Origin: JBBDIP01 sp040880305
Lineage (GTDB): Bacteria; Bacillota; Sulfobacillia; Fermentithermobacillales; Fermentithermobacillaceae
Direction of reading: 5' to 3'
Assembly (NCBI GenBank): GCA_040880305.1
Contig: JBBDIP010000049.1
Coordinates: forward strand, 1 to 64,000
Length of the DNA: 64,000 nucleotides
Under the pieces are notes generated by a model. It searched no databases. It worked only from the letters and a program-made list of their open reading frames with translations, and was not told the origin of the DNA. Positions within the stretch are counted from its first letter, which is position 1, and the number at the start of each line of letters is the position of its first letter. Shown one piece after another: positions 34,847 to 42,833 of this stretch. A program made the position numbers and the translations under genes.

Positions 34847-35821
34847 TCAAGACTCCTTCCGCCGCGGAGTTGAAAGACTACAGTTCGATGATAGAGCCCT
34901 TATTCCCTCTCCAATCAGATGCGGCATGACCAGGTCCTCAGCGAAGACCAGCAAAGCGGCCCATTTGCGCACGCGGAGTTCGATTCCGGACACGAGGGGG
35001 TCCAGCGACGCCCCCGGACCGCACAGGGCGACACAATCGACCTTTCCCCTAAGGGCCGCGATCTGGCGCCCCACTTCCTTTGCGACCTGATAGGCCATGC
35101 CCTGGACTCCGCGAGCCGCCCCTTCGTGGCCGGCCGCAAGAGCCGCCGCCAGGGCCTCCGCGTCACCGACCCCGGCGTACGAAAAAACTCCTGATCCGGT
35201 TTTCAGCTTTGACCGCACCGCCTCCGCGGCGCCGGACGTTCGACCCACGCCGGCCTGTGTCAGGTAAGATACGAACGACGTAGCCGGGAGAGTGCCCGCC
35301 GAGGTAAAGCCAAACGGGCCCTCGCACGCTACCGGGTCGGAAGTATCGACCACTTCATGCCCGCTGTGGGCTGAGACCGACACCTCGTCCCCCAGATAGA
35401 CGGTTATGACGTTTGCCGAGTTGGCGGGGACTCCGAGGTGCTTCGCGGCCTTCTCGAACGCGCACATCTGCGGGATTGCGTAGAAGTTCCCACGGCGGTC
35501 GCACTCCCGAAAGCCCGACAAGCGCGCTTTCGCGTTTAGTTCCACCCAGGATGCAGGCAAGGCCGTTATGCAGGGGATGCCTTTTGTAGCGCAATAGCTC
35601 CCTGCCCTGGCGGCCATGATGTTGCGCGGGTGCCATGGATAAGCCTGTGCCGGGGGCCCGCCCGGCACGACCACGACCGACAGCGGGCACCCGGCAAGCG
35701 ACTCTCCCACTTCCATGGGGTCATCCCCGGAACGCACCGTGCAAACCGCGGTGCCGTTCCCATCGAACACCCCTACCCGAGTGCTGCTGTATCCGGGGTC
35801 TATCCCAAGGACCGCGCTCAC
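34847..35821 (-). CDS. Butyrate-kinase-like ASKHA protein lacking the catalytic motif
   Basis: 324 aa. It shares the ASKHA start (VLGIDPGYSSTRVGVFDGNG against VINPGSTSTKLAIFNG in Buk) and the C-terminal arrangement of true Buk: FSYAGVGDAEAL for the YTGTKDA block, MAYQVAKEVGRQIAAL for MAYQVGKEIG, and VALCGPGASL for the late glycine block. The AHLGSG motif of Buk is replaced by VYLGDEVS (141-148), so normal kinase activity is doubtful. The start overlaps the dehydrogenase stop by 4 bp. It could be a sensor or a new enzyme. Confidence 0.75.
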   Translation of the reverse strand: MSAVLGIDPGYSSTRVGVFDGNGTAVCTVRSGDDPMEVGESLAGCPLSVVVVPGGPPAQAYPWHPRNIMAARAGSYCATKGIPCITALPASWVELNAKARLSGFRECDRRGNFYAIPQMCAFEKAAKHLGVPANSANVITVYLGDEVSVSAHSGHEVVDTSDPVACEGPFGFTSAGTLPATSFVSYLTQAGVGRTSGAAEAVRSKLKTGSGVFSYAGVGDAEALAAALAAGHEGAARGVQGMAYQVAKEVGRQIAALRGKVDCVALCGPGASLDPLVSGIELRVRKWAALLVFAEDLVMPHLIGEGIRALSSNCSLSTPRRKES

Positions 35822-36882
35822 CTGGAGAGGAACATCCTCTTCTGCAAAAGGGCGCGGTGGATGCGCTCCTCGGAATATAGGTCGGCGGCCTCGTAGGTCT
35901 CGATCCCCTTCTCCTTGGCCATCGCAAAGATCTTCATCTGAATGTCGTATATCTTGGAGACTCTGGCCAGGGCCCGGCTTTCGCTGTAGCCGCCCGGGTG
36001 CAGCTCATCGGCCACGTTAATTACGCCGCCGCCATTGGCGATGAAGTCAGGGGCGTAGATGATGCCCTTGTCCGCGAGTGCCTTGCCGTGCCTGGGCTCC
36101 AAGAGCTGGTTGTTGGCGGCGCCGCATACCACCTTGCACCGCAGCCTGGGGATGGAGTCGTCGTTGATAACGGCGCCCAGAGCGCACGGGGCGAACACGT
36201 CACACTCCTGGTCGAGGATCTTGTCGCTGGGGACGGCGGTGGCGCCAGCCTCAACGGCCCTTCCAACCTTGTCGGCGTAAATGTCGGTTACGTACACCTT
36301 GGCGCCGGCTTCGATCAGGCGCTCGACCAGGCTGAAGCCGACAGCTCCGACGCCCTGGACGGCGACCGTCCGGCCCTTGAAGCTGTCAGAGCCGAAAGCT
36401 GTCTTGATCGACGCGGCCATTGCCCGGAAAACTCCAAACGCGGTGACCGGAGACGGGTTGCCCGAGGTGCTGGCAAGGCCCGCCACGTGAGTGGTCTCTC
36501 CCCGGATTATGTCCATATCGTCGGTATTGGTGCCAACGTCCTCGGCGGTGATGTACCGTCCGCCCAATGACTCCACGAACTTGCCAAAGGCCCTGAAGAG
36601 CTCCTCGCTCTTGTCTTTTCTGGAGTCACCGATGATGACCGCCTTACCACCACCCAGGTTCAGCCCCATGGCGGCGTTCTTGTAGGTCATGCCCCGGGAC
36701 AGGCGCATCACGTCGATCAGGGCTTCTTCTTCAGTCTTGTAGGGCCACATCCTGGTGCCGCCCAGCGCGGGACCCAGCGTTGTGTCGTGCACCGCAATGA
36801 TGGCCTTGAGATCGGAGACCTTGTCGTAGCAGAAGACCACCTGCTCGTGCCCATGTTCTCCCATCAGTTCGAAGACTCTCAT
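35818..36882 (-). CDS. Leu/Val/Phe dehydrogenase, copy 2
   Basis: 354 aa. The catalytic lysine region NLGGGKAVIIGDSR and the NAD-binding VQGVGAVGFSLVERLIEAG identify an amino-acid dehydrogenase of the Glu/Leu/Phe/Val family, which reversibly deaminates branched-chain amino acids to 2-oxoacids. It precedes the buk-like gene and follows ptb. A second copy lies at 38914-39987. ATG after a GGGAGGAGA site. Confidence 0.93.
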   Translation of the reverse strand: MRVFELMGEHGHEQVVFCYDKVSDLKAIIAVHDTTLGPALGGTRMWPYKTEEEALIDVMRLSRGMTYKNAAMGLNLGGGKAVIIGDSRKDKSEELFRAFGKFVESLGGRYITAEDVGTNTDDMDIIRGETTHVAGLASTSGNPSPVTAFGVFRAMAASIKTAFGSDSFKGRTVAVQGVGAVGFSLVERLIEAGAKVYVTDIYADKVGRAVEAGATAVPSDKILDQECDVFAPCALGAVINDDSIPRLRCKVVCGAANNQLLEPRHGKALADKGIIYAPDFIANGGGVINVADELHPGGYSESRALARVSKIYDIQMKIFAMAKEKGIETYEAADLYSEERIHRALLQKRMFLSR

Positions 36883-36897
36883 GGCTCTCCTCCCTTT

Positions 36898-37809
36898 CTA
36901 TTCGCAAAGGCACCTCGCCATGGCCAGTGAATTGAGTTTCACCACGTGGGTGTCCGCCCTTGAGATGACTACTATCGGCGCAAGAGCGCCTACTATCACG
37001 CCGCCCATCACCGCATGCGCGAAGTACTGCATGCTCTTGGCAACGCTGTTGCCCGAAACTACATCCGGCGCCAGCAAGACGTCGGCCCTGCCGGCCACGT
37101 CTCCCCCGACGCCCTTGATCTCGGCCGACTCGGGGGACACAGCCACGTCAAGGGCCATCGGCCCGTCGACGAAAGCCCCCGGGAAGGCGCCTTCCTCGGC
37201 CAGTCTCGAGAGAGCGGCTGCGTGCATGCTGGCCTCTGAGTCGGGGTTCAGCACCTCGGACGGCGCGAGGACCGCGATCCTGGGGTGCTCCACGCCCATC
37301 ATGCGGCACACCTCGATGGCGTTCTTAGCGATCTGGACCTTCTTGTCGAGGTCCGGTTTAAGGACAACGCCGCCGTCGGTCACGAAAATGAACCGGTCGA
37401 ACCCCGGCACTTCGAGCGCGGCGACGTGGCTCAAGATCCCGCCGGCCCTAAGGCCGGTCTCCTTGTCGAGAGCTGCCTTGAGAAGGACCGCGGTGCCGAC
37501 CTTGCCCTTCATAAGCACCTTGCACTTGCCCTCTCTGACCAGTGAGACGCCCAGCTTCGCCGATTCTTCGGGCGTCGCCGCCGGGACAAACGTGGGGTTC
37601 GTTAGGGGTATACCCGCATCAGATATGACCTTGCGTATCCGGTCTTCGTCGCCGACCAGATAGGGCGTCACGAAGCCTTGGGCCAGGGCCAGCGCCGACA
37701 ACGCTTCTGGGTCGAACGCCTCGACCAGGCTTACGCCGACCGGTCCTTGTCTCCTGACCCGTCCCAGAAAGGCCGAAAACAGCGGGCCGACTTCATTAGC
37801 CTTGCTCAA
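36898..37809 (-). CDS. ptb: Phosphate butyryltransferase
   Basis: 303 aa of the phosphate acetyl/butyryltransferase family; turns acyl-CoA into acyl phosphate. Blocks seen: YLVGDEDRIRKVISDAG, KCKVLMKGKVGTAVLLKAAL, FVTDGGVVLKPDLDKKVQIA and VLLAPDVVSGNSVAKS. The TTG at 37809 (behind GAGAGG) gives the normal family start and overlaps the buk end by 14 bp. A longer reading to 37902 lies inside buk. Confidence 0.93.
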   Translation of the reverse strand: MSKANEVGPLFSAFLGRVRRQGPVGVSLVEAFDPEALSALALAQGFVTPYLVGDEDRIRKVISDAGIPLTNPTFVPAATPEESAKLGVSLVREGKCKVLMKGKVGTAVLLKAALDKETGLRAGGILSHVAALEVPGFDRFIFVTDGGVVLKPDLDKKVQIAKNAIEVCRMMGVEHPRIAVLAPSEVLNPDSEASMHAAALSRLAEEGAFPGAFVDGPMALDVAVSPESAEIKGVGGDVAGRADVLLAPDVVSGNSVAKSMQYFAHAVMGGVIVGALAPIVVISRADTHVVKLNSLAMARCLCE

Positions 37810-38914
37810 CGGATCGCCGCCTCTCGCTTTCAGGATAGGTGCGCGGTTGTTCCAGGCCCCGGAGCACGCGGAGCGCTCCCGCCGCAAGGGCCTCCATCTC
37901 ATCCTCGCCGGGGTAGACCAGGTGACGGCCCAAAAAAGCGGTGTACTCCTTCACCATGGCGACGAAGCCGGCCGACTTGGCCAACCCGCCGGTTATGACC
38001 ACGGCGTCCGGCGCTTCAGGGTAGGCCGCGGACATGGCGCCGATCTCCTTGCCCACCTGATAGGCCATAGCCTCCCAGGGCAGGGCGGCGGGGCCGCCCG
38101 AAGCTGCCTGCGCTTCGACCTTCCGGGCATCCTTGGTGCCGGTGTAACAGAACATGCCGGACCTGGCCGTGAGCGCCCCGGCAAGCTCCTCCAGGTCGGA
38201 CTCAACCGCAAGGTCAAGGAGGCAAAGAGCCGGCAGCGTACCAGCCCTCTCGATCGTGAACGGCCCCTCCTCGTTAGAGTTGTTGACATCGCGGAGCCGG
38301 CCGCGATAGCACGGGGCGATCGAGAAGCCGCTGCCCAGGTGAGCCACCACAAGGTAGAGGTCCTCAAGCGGTCTGCCAAGTTCCTCGGCGGCCCTGCGGG
38401 CGCAGGCCCGGATATTGAGAGCGTGGAGCAGGCTCCTCCTTGGAATTGCAGGAACGCCCGAAATGGTGGCCTCAGGCGCGAATTCATCGACGGAAACCGG
38501 GTCAACTATGTAGGAGGGCACCCGGCCTCCCGTGGGCCGGTCGACGTCGCCAACTGTCCAGGCTATGAGCCCGCCCAGGTTGGCGGCGTGTCTGCCGCCG
38601 ACGTCGTGGAGCAGATCCGCTTTCATGTACTCGTTCACGGCGTAGGCGCCCGATCTGACGGGCCTGAGAAGGCCTCCTCTGGCTACAATGCAGTCAAGAT
38701 CCCGCGCGTTCACGCCACATCTTTTCAGGTACTCGTGGGTGATGGAGATCCGGTGCGGAAGCTGAGACGCGGTATTGTACCGCGCCGCCCATTCTTCGCC
38801 CGAGTGGTCAAGCTTATCGACGCATAGAGGTTCCTCGCCATTGAAGATGGCGAGTTTTGTCGATGTCGAGCCCGGGTTTATGACCAGAATCAGTTCTCCC
38901 ATGGATCGCGCCAC
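37796..38914 (-). CDS. buk: Butyrate kinase
   Basis: 372 aa. The acetate/butyrate kinase fold shows VINPGSTSTKLAIF (11-24), ARGGLLRPV, the catalytic AHLGSG (191-196), YTGTKDARKVE and ITGGLAKS. It turns acyl phosphate and ADP into acid and ATP; here probably isobutyrate, isovalerate or 2-methylbutyrate as well as butyrate. The GTG at 38914 abuts the dehydrogenase stop; an ATG at 38902 is possible. Confidence 0.94.
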   Translation of the reverse strand: MARSMGELILVINPGSTSTKLAIFNGEEPLCVDKLDHSGEEWAARYNTASQLPHRISITHEYLKRCGVNARDLDCIVARGGLLRPVRSGAYAVNEYMKADLLHDVGGRHAANLGGLIAWTVGDVDRPTGGRVPSYIVDPVSVDEFAPEATISGVPAIPRRSLLHALNIRACARRAAEELGRPLEDLYLVVAHLGSGFSIAPCYRGRLRDVNNSNEEGPFTIERAGTLPALCLLDLAVESDLEELAGALTARSGMFCYTGTKDARKVEAQAASGGPAALPWEAMAYQVGKEIGAMSAAYPEAPDAVVITGGLAKSAGFVAMVKEYTAFLGRHLVYPGEDEMEALAAGALRVLRGLEQPRTYPESERRRSVEQG

Positions 38915-39987
38915 TATCTGGCAGGCGCGAGCGTAGCCTTAAGCGTGAGGACCCTTGCGATCCTCTCCTCCACCAAGAGGGTGGCGGCTTTGTCGGTATC
39001 TATGCCCTGCTCCCTGGATGTCATGAAGATCTGCGCCAAGAGAGACGGGATCATCTCGACCTTGGCCTTGCAGCGGTCGTAGTTGTAGCCGTCCAACTCG
39101 TCGGCGACTTGGATCACGCCGCCTGCGTTTACCACATAGTCGGGCCCGTATAGGATGCCGCGCTCCCACAGAAGGGGAGCGTCCTCGGACGTCTCCAGCT
39201 GGTTGTTGGCTCCCCCGCATACTATCTTGCACTTCAGGCTGGGGATGGTCTTGTGGTTCAGCACTCCGCCGAGTGCGTTTGGCGACAGCACATCGCATGG
39301 CGAAGAAAGGATCGCGTCGGGCTCAACTATGCGAGCCCCCAGTTCGGCCGCTACTTTCTCGGCAGACTCGCGCCGCACATCAGAAACGATGAGCGACGCA
39401 CCGGCGTCTTTGAGGTGCCGGCACAGTTTGGAGCCCACTTTCCCGACTCCCTGCACGGCGACCACCAGCCCCTGACAGTCCTTCTTGCCGTAGACTTGAG
39501 TGACGCAGGTCTGGATTCCCAAAAAAACCCCGTAGGCGGTCAAGATCGAGGTGTCTCCGCTGCCGCCGTACTCCACCGGCAGGCCGACGACGTAGCCGGT
39601 TTCGGGCAGGAGCTTGACGAAGTCCGACGAGAACGTGCCGACGTCGGTCCCGGTGCGGAACCTCCCTCGCAGGCCTTGTATGAAACGACCGTATGCTCTA
39701 AAGAGCAGCTCGTTTTTGTCGGTACCCGGGTTGCCCCAGATAATGCCCTTGCCGCCTCCGTAGTGGAGCCCCGCCGCGCCGGACTTGAGCGTCATTCCCT
39801 TTGAGAGCCTGAGGGCGTCGATGACCGCCTCGTCCTCTGTCGCGTAGGGGTACATCCTGGTGCCGCCCATGGCCGGGCCAAGCGTGGTGTCGTGAAATGC
39901 GATAATGGACTTGAGCAGCCCGGTCTTATCGCGGAAGAACATCACTTGCTCGTGCCCTTCTCGGGCCATCTTCGAGAACAGGTCCAA
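38914..39987 (-). CDS. Leu/Val/Phe dehydrogenase, copy 1
   Basis: 357 aa. Catalytic GLHYGGGKGIIWGNPG and NAD-binding VQGVGKVGSKLCRHL mark the Glu/Leu/Phe/Val dehydrogenase family. First gene of the cluster behind the sigma-54-type promoter. The TTG start follows AAGGAGG by 7 nt. It is a paralogue of 35818-36882 with clearly different sequence, so the two may prefer different amino acids or cofactors. Confidence 0.93.
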   Translation of the reverse strand: MDLFSKMAREGHEQVMFFRDKTGLLKSIIAFHDTTLGPAMGGTRMYPYATEDEAVIDALRLSKGMTLKSGAAGLHYGGGKGIIWGNPGTDKNELLFRAYGRFIQGLRGRFRTGTDVGTFSSDFVKLLPETGYVVGLPVEYGGSGDTSILTAYGVFLGIQTCVTQVYGKKDCQGLVVAVQGVGKVGSKLCRHLKDAGASLIVSDVRRESAEKVAAELGARIVEPDAILSSPCDVLSPNALGGVLNHKTIPSLKCKIVCGGANNQLETSEDAPLLWERGILYGPDYVVNAGGVIQVADELDGYNYDRCKAKVEMIPSLLAQIFMTSREQGIDTDKAATLLVEERIARVLTLKATLAPAR

Positions 39988-40036
39988 TTAGATCCCTCCT
40001 TGGGTTGGAGCGAAAGCCCTTCGGAGATCCGTATGA

Positions 40037-40052
40037 AGCAAGAACCGTGCCT
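40037..40052 (-). promoter_or_regulatory. Sigma-54 (-24/-12) promoter
   Basis: On the minus strand AGGCAC-GGTTC-TTGCT matches the consensus TGGCAC-N5-TTGCW, with the invariant GG and GC 10 bp apart. It lies 50 bp before the first dehydrogenase gene and right after the gene for the sigma-54 activator. It should put the dehydrogenase-buk-ptb-vor operon under that activator, as with bkd in Bacillus. A short palindrome, GCCTGTGACAGGC, lies nearby (about 40065-40077). Confidence 0.8.
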
Positions 40053-40117
40053 TCATCGATGCGCGCCTGTGACAGGCCACCAGCTGCTATCCGACTCGAT
40101 CCAGTATGCAGGACTCT

Positions 40118-41866
40118 TCACATACGATTGTCTGTGCCTGCAGCCAAGTGCGCATGCCGGTCGAGCTTGTTGTATAGGGTGCGGATGCTGATCCCAAGAA
40201 GCCTCGCAGCCTTGGTCTTGTTGCGCCCCGCGCTCTCCAGCGCCTGCTCGATGGCGCGCCTTTCAGCTTCCCCGGTAGCGAAGCGCAGCTCGACGCTGTC
40301 GGGAGAGGCGGCCATCCGAGCCCACTCTTTGATCGAAGGCGCGTCGACGATTGGGGGCAGATGTTCCACCCTCACCTCATCGTCCTGGTAGCGCATGTTG
40401 ATGATAGACCGGCTGAGCACGTTCTCAAGCTCGCGCACGTTCCCAGGCCACCTGTACTGGCGAAAGACCTCCATGACCGGGGCCGAAACCCGTTCCACCG
40501 AGCGGCCGTACTCCTGATTTAGTTTTCGCAAAAGGACCAGCGTCAGGCCAGGTAGGTCTTCGGTCCTCTGCCTAAGAGGCGGGATGAATATGGGGATGAC
40601 GTTCAGCCTGTAGTAGAGGTCCTCGCGGAAGCGCCCTTCGCCCACCAGCTGCTCCAACGGGACGTTTGTCGCGGCGACGACCCGGACGTCGACCGGTATG
40701 GGTTTGGAGTCGCCGACCCGCACAATCTCTTTTTCCTGCAGCACGCGCAAAAGGTGAGCCTGCGAAGAAAGGTTCATGACCCCGACTTCGTCCAAGAACA
40801 GCGTGCCACCCTCGGCCTCCTCGAAGAGCCCTCGTCTGCCGCCTTTCCGCGCGCCTGTGAACGCGCCGTCAACGTAGCCAAAGAGCTCGGATTCAAGAAG
40901 GCTCTCGGTCAGGGCGGCGCAGTTGACCCTCACGAAGGGCTTGTTCTTCCTTGGCGACGCGCTGTGGACGGCGTGGGCGAAGAGCTCCTTGCCTGTTCCG
41001 CTCTCGCCGCGCAAGAGCACTGTCGCCGAAGTAGCCGCTACTCTCTTGGCCTGGTCAACGGCCTGGGCGGTGAGAGGACTCACGGACACGACCTCGTCGA
41101 AGGTGTACTTGGCCTCCAACTGGCGCACTATCTTCTTCATCCGGTCCAGCTCATCGTTCAGCCGGGCCATCTCTGATACGTCGTGCACCACGCCGACGGC
41201 GCCCTTGAGCTGGTCGTCCACCATGACAGGATTGACCGATACCACGACCTGCCTGCGCGCCGGGCCGACCTTCATGAGCACGTTCTTCACCGGTTGCCGG
41301 GTACGCAGGACTTGCATGTGCATACTGGGCTGGCCTTCGGCGATGTCGACCGTGGCGGGTTTCCCGATGATGTCTTTCTCTGACAATCCGGTGAGCCGGG
41401 TATAGGCGGGGTTGATGAGGAGTCCGTTGCCGTCGGCGTCCACCACGGAGATGGCGTCCTGGGTGGCGTCGATAATGGCTGTGAGCAACGACTGGACCTG
41501 GCGGAGGTTGGTTATCTCCTCGGCCAGGTTCTTTACCTCGGTTATATCCCTAAACACCGCGACCGCGGCCACGACGTTCCCATTCTCATCCCTCACCGGC
41601 ACACGGTTGGTGATAATCTCAGTATCTCCGACCATCTGGCGCTGGTTGATTTCGACCTCTCCAGTCACGAGGACCCTGTCGAGACGGGTGGTCAAAATGA
41701 CGTCCCTAACGTGTTTTCCCACCACGTCCTCTGCCTTCTGGCCAATGATCTTTTCGGCGGAGGGGTTGAACACAAAGATCCTGCCGAGGGCGTCAACCGC
41801 TACAATCGCGTCGTGAGTTGCATTGAGTATGAGGTCCATGAGTCGCGTTCGTGCAAGATCCTGCAT
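40118..41866 (-). CDS. bkdR: PAS-domain sigma-54-dependent activator (BkdR-like)
   Basis: 583 aa. Two to three PAS domains (about 10-230, e.g. ATHDAIVAVDALGRIFVFNPSAEKIIG) are followed by an AAA+ domain with Walker A GESGTGKE, the sigma-54-contact loop GAFTGA, then a C-terminal Fis-type helix-turn-helix (KTKAARLLGISIRTLYNKL). The PAS region should sense a metabolite or redox state. The ATG at 41866 follows CGGAGGTG. Its target is very probably the adjacent branched-chain operon. Confidence 0.92.
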   Translation of the reverse strand: MQDLARTRLMDLILNATHDAIVAVDALGRIFVFNPSAEKIIGQKAEDVVGKHVRDVILTTRLDRVLVTGEVEINQRQMVGDTEIITNRVPVRDENGNVVAAVAVFRDITEVKNLAEEITNLRQVQSLLTAIIDATQDAISVVDADGNGLLINPAYTRLTGLSEKDIIGKPATVDIAEGQPSMHMQVLRTRQPVKNVLMKVGPARRQVVVSVNPVMVDDQLKGAVGVVHDVSEMARLNDELDRMKKIVRQLEAKYTFDEVVSVSPLTAQAVDQAKRVAATSATVLLRGESGTGKELFAHAVHSASPRKNKPFVRVNCAALTESLLESELFGYVDGAFTGARKGGRRGLFEEAEGGTLFLDEVGVMNLSSQAHLLRVLQEKEIVRVGDSKPIPVDVRVVAATNVPLEQLVGEGRFREDLYYRLNVIPIFIPPLRQRTEDLPGLTLVLLRKLNQEYGRSVERVSAPVMEVFRQYRWPGNVRELENVLSRSIINMRYQDDEVRVEHLPPIVDAPSIKEWARMAASPDSVELRFATGEAERRAIEQALESAGRNKTKAARLLGISIRTLYNKLDRHAHLAAGTDNRM

Positions 41867-41937
41867 GTAATGCACCTCCGCTTGGTTGTTCGCCAGACGG
41901 AGCGCAATCCCTCTATGTAGAAAGTGGCGCCGGGAGG

Positions 41938-42702
41938 TCAGGCACCCAGTCTCAGCCTGTCGGCCACCATCGCGATGAACTCGGAGTTGGTGGGCTTGCC
42001 TTTCGACTGGCTGATGGTGTGGCCAAAAACCTTCTGAATGAACTCCACATTCCCGCGGTCCCACGCCACCTCGATGGCGTGCCTTATCGCCCGCTCGACC
42101 CTGCTGGGAGTGGTCACATACTTCTGGGCGATAGTCGGGTACAGCTCCTTGGTTATTCGGGACAGGAGGTCGACTCTGTCGAATACCAGGATGATGGCGT
42201 CACGAAGGTACTGGTAGCCTTTGATGTGGGCCGGGATGCCAAGTTCGTGCATGACAGAAGTAACCTTGGTATCCTGCCCCTTCTCCTTGTCACGGACGGT
42301 GGGAACTCTAGGCGCCGCGACCGGCCCCTTGATGAAAAGCTGCCTCAGCCGTTCGGTGAGGATGTTCAGGTCAAAAGGTTTGAGTATGTAGTAGTCGGCG
42401 CCAAGTTCCAGCACTCTGTGGGTTATGGATTCCTGCCCAAACGCGGTGAGCATGACAATCTTGGGCCGCTTCACCTGATCCTGCTTGTCCAATCCCTCCA
42501 ACACGCCGATGCCGTCCAAATAGGGCATTATTATGTCGAGAACCACTACGTCCGGCTCGGTCAGAGAGATCGCCTCCAGTGCCTCAACCCCGTTGTAGGC
42601 CACCCCCACGACCTCGATGTCATCTTGCTTTTCCAGATACTCCCTTAGAAGCCCTACAAATTCTCTATTGTCATCCACAATTAGGACCCGCATCTTCTCC
42701 AT
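41938..42702 (-). CDS. spo0A: Sporulation master regulator Spo0A
   Basis: 254 aa. The receiver domain holds the phosphorylated Asp in VVVLDIIMPYLDG and Lys in YILKPFD. The C-terminal DNA-binding domain is very conserved (IAQKYVTTPSRVERAIRHAIEVAWDRG, GKPTNSEFIAMVADRLRL). Phosphorylated Spo0A starts sporulation. It follows spoIVB, the universal gene order. GGGGAG precedes the ATG. Confidence 0.97.
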   Translation of the reverse strand: MEKMRVLIVDDNREFVGLLREYLEKQDDIEVVGVAYNGVEALEAISLTEPDVVVLDIIMPYLDGIGVLEGLDKQDQVKRPKIVMLTAFGQESITHRVLELGADYYILKPFDLNILTERLRQLFIKGPVAAPRVPTVRDKEKGQDTKVTSVMHELGIPAHIKGYQYLRDAIILVFDRVDLLSRITKELYPTIAQKYVTTPSRVERAIRHAIEVAWDRGNVEFIQKVFGHTISQSKGKPTNSEFIAMVADRLRLGA

Positions 42703-42747
42703 CCGTTGACTCCCCCCTGAGCTCTTCGGGCTGTGTCTGCGGTCTCA

Positions 42748-42783
42748 TTTGACAACATATTCCAGTTGTCATTCTAACTCCTT
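42748..42783 (-). promoter_or_regulatory. spo0A promoter region with 0A-box-like site
   Basis: On the minus strand GTTGTCAAA (42748-42756) matches the 0A box TTTGTCRAA at 8 of 9. Upstream, GAAGGAGTT (about 42776-42784) and CTGGAAT (42759-42765) resemble sigma-H -35 and -10 elements but with a short 10-bp spacer. Autoregulation through sigma-H and 0A boxes is known for Bacillus spo0A. Tentative. Confidence 0.35.
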
Positions 42784-42833
42784 CTGCACAACTTGGCAAC
42801 ACATACCAAGTCCATGTGGTTGGATCTTCCGCT

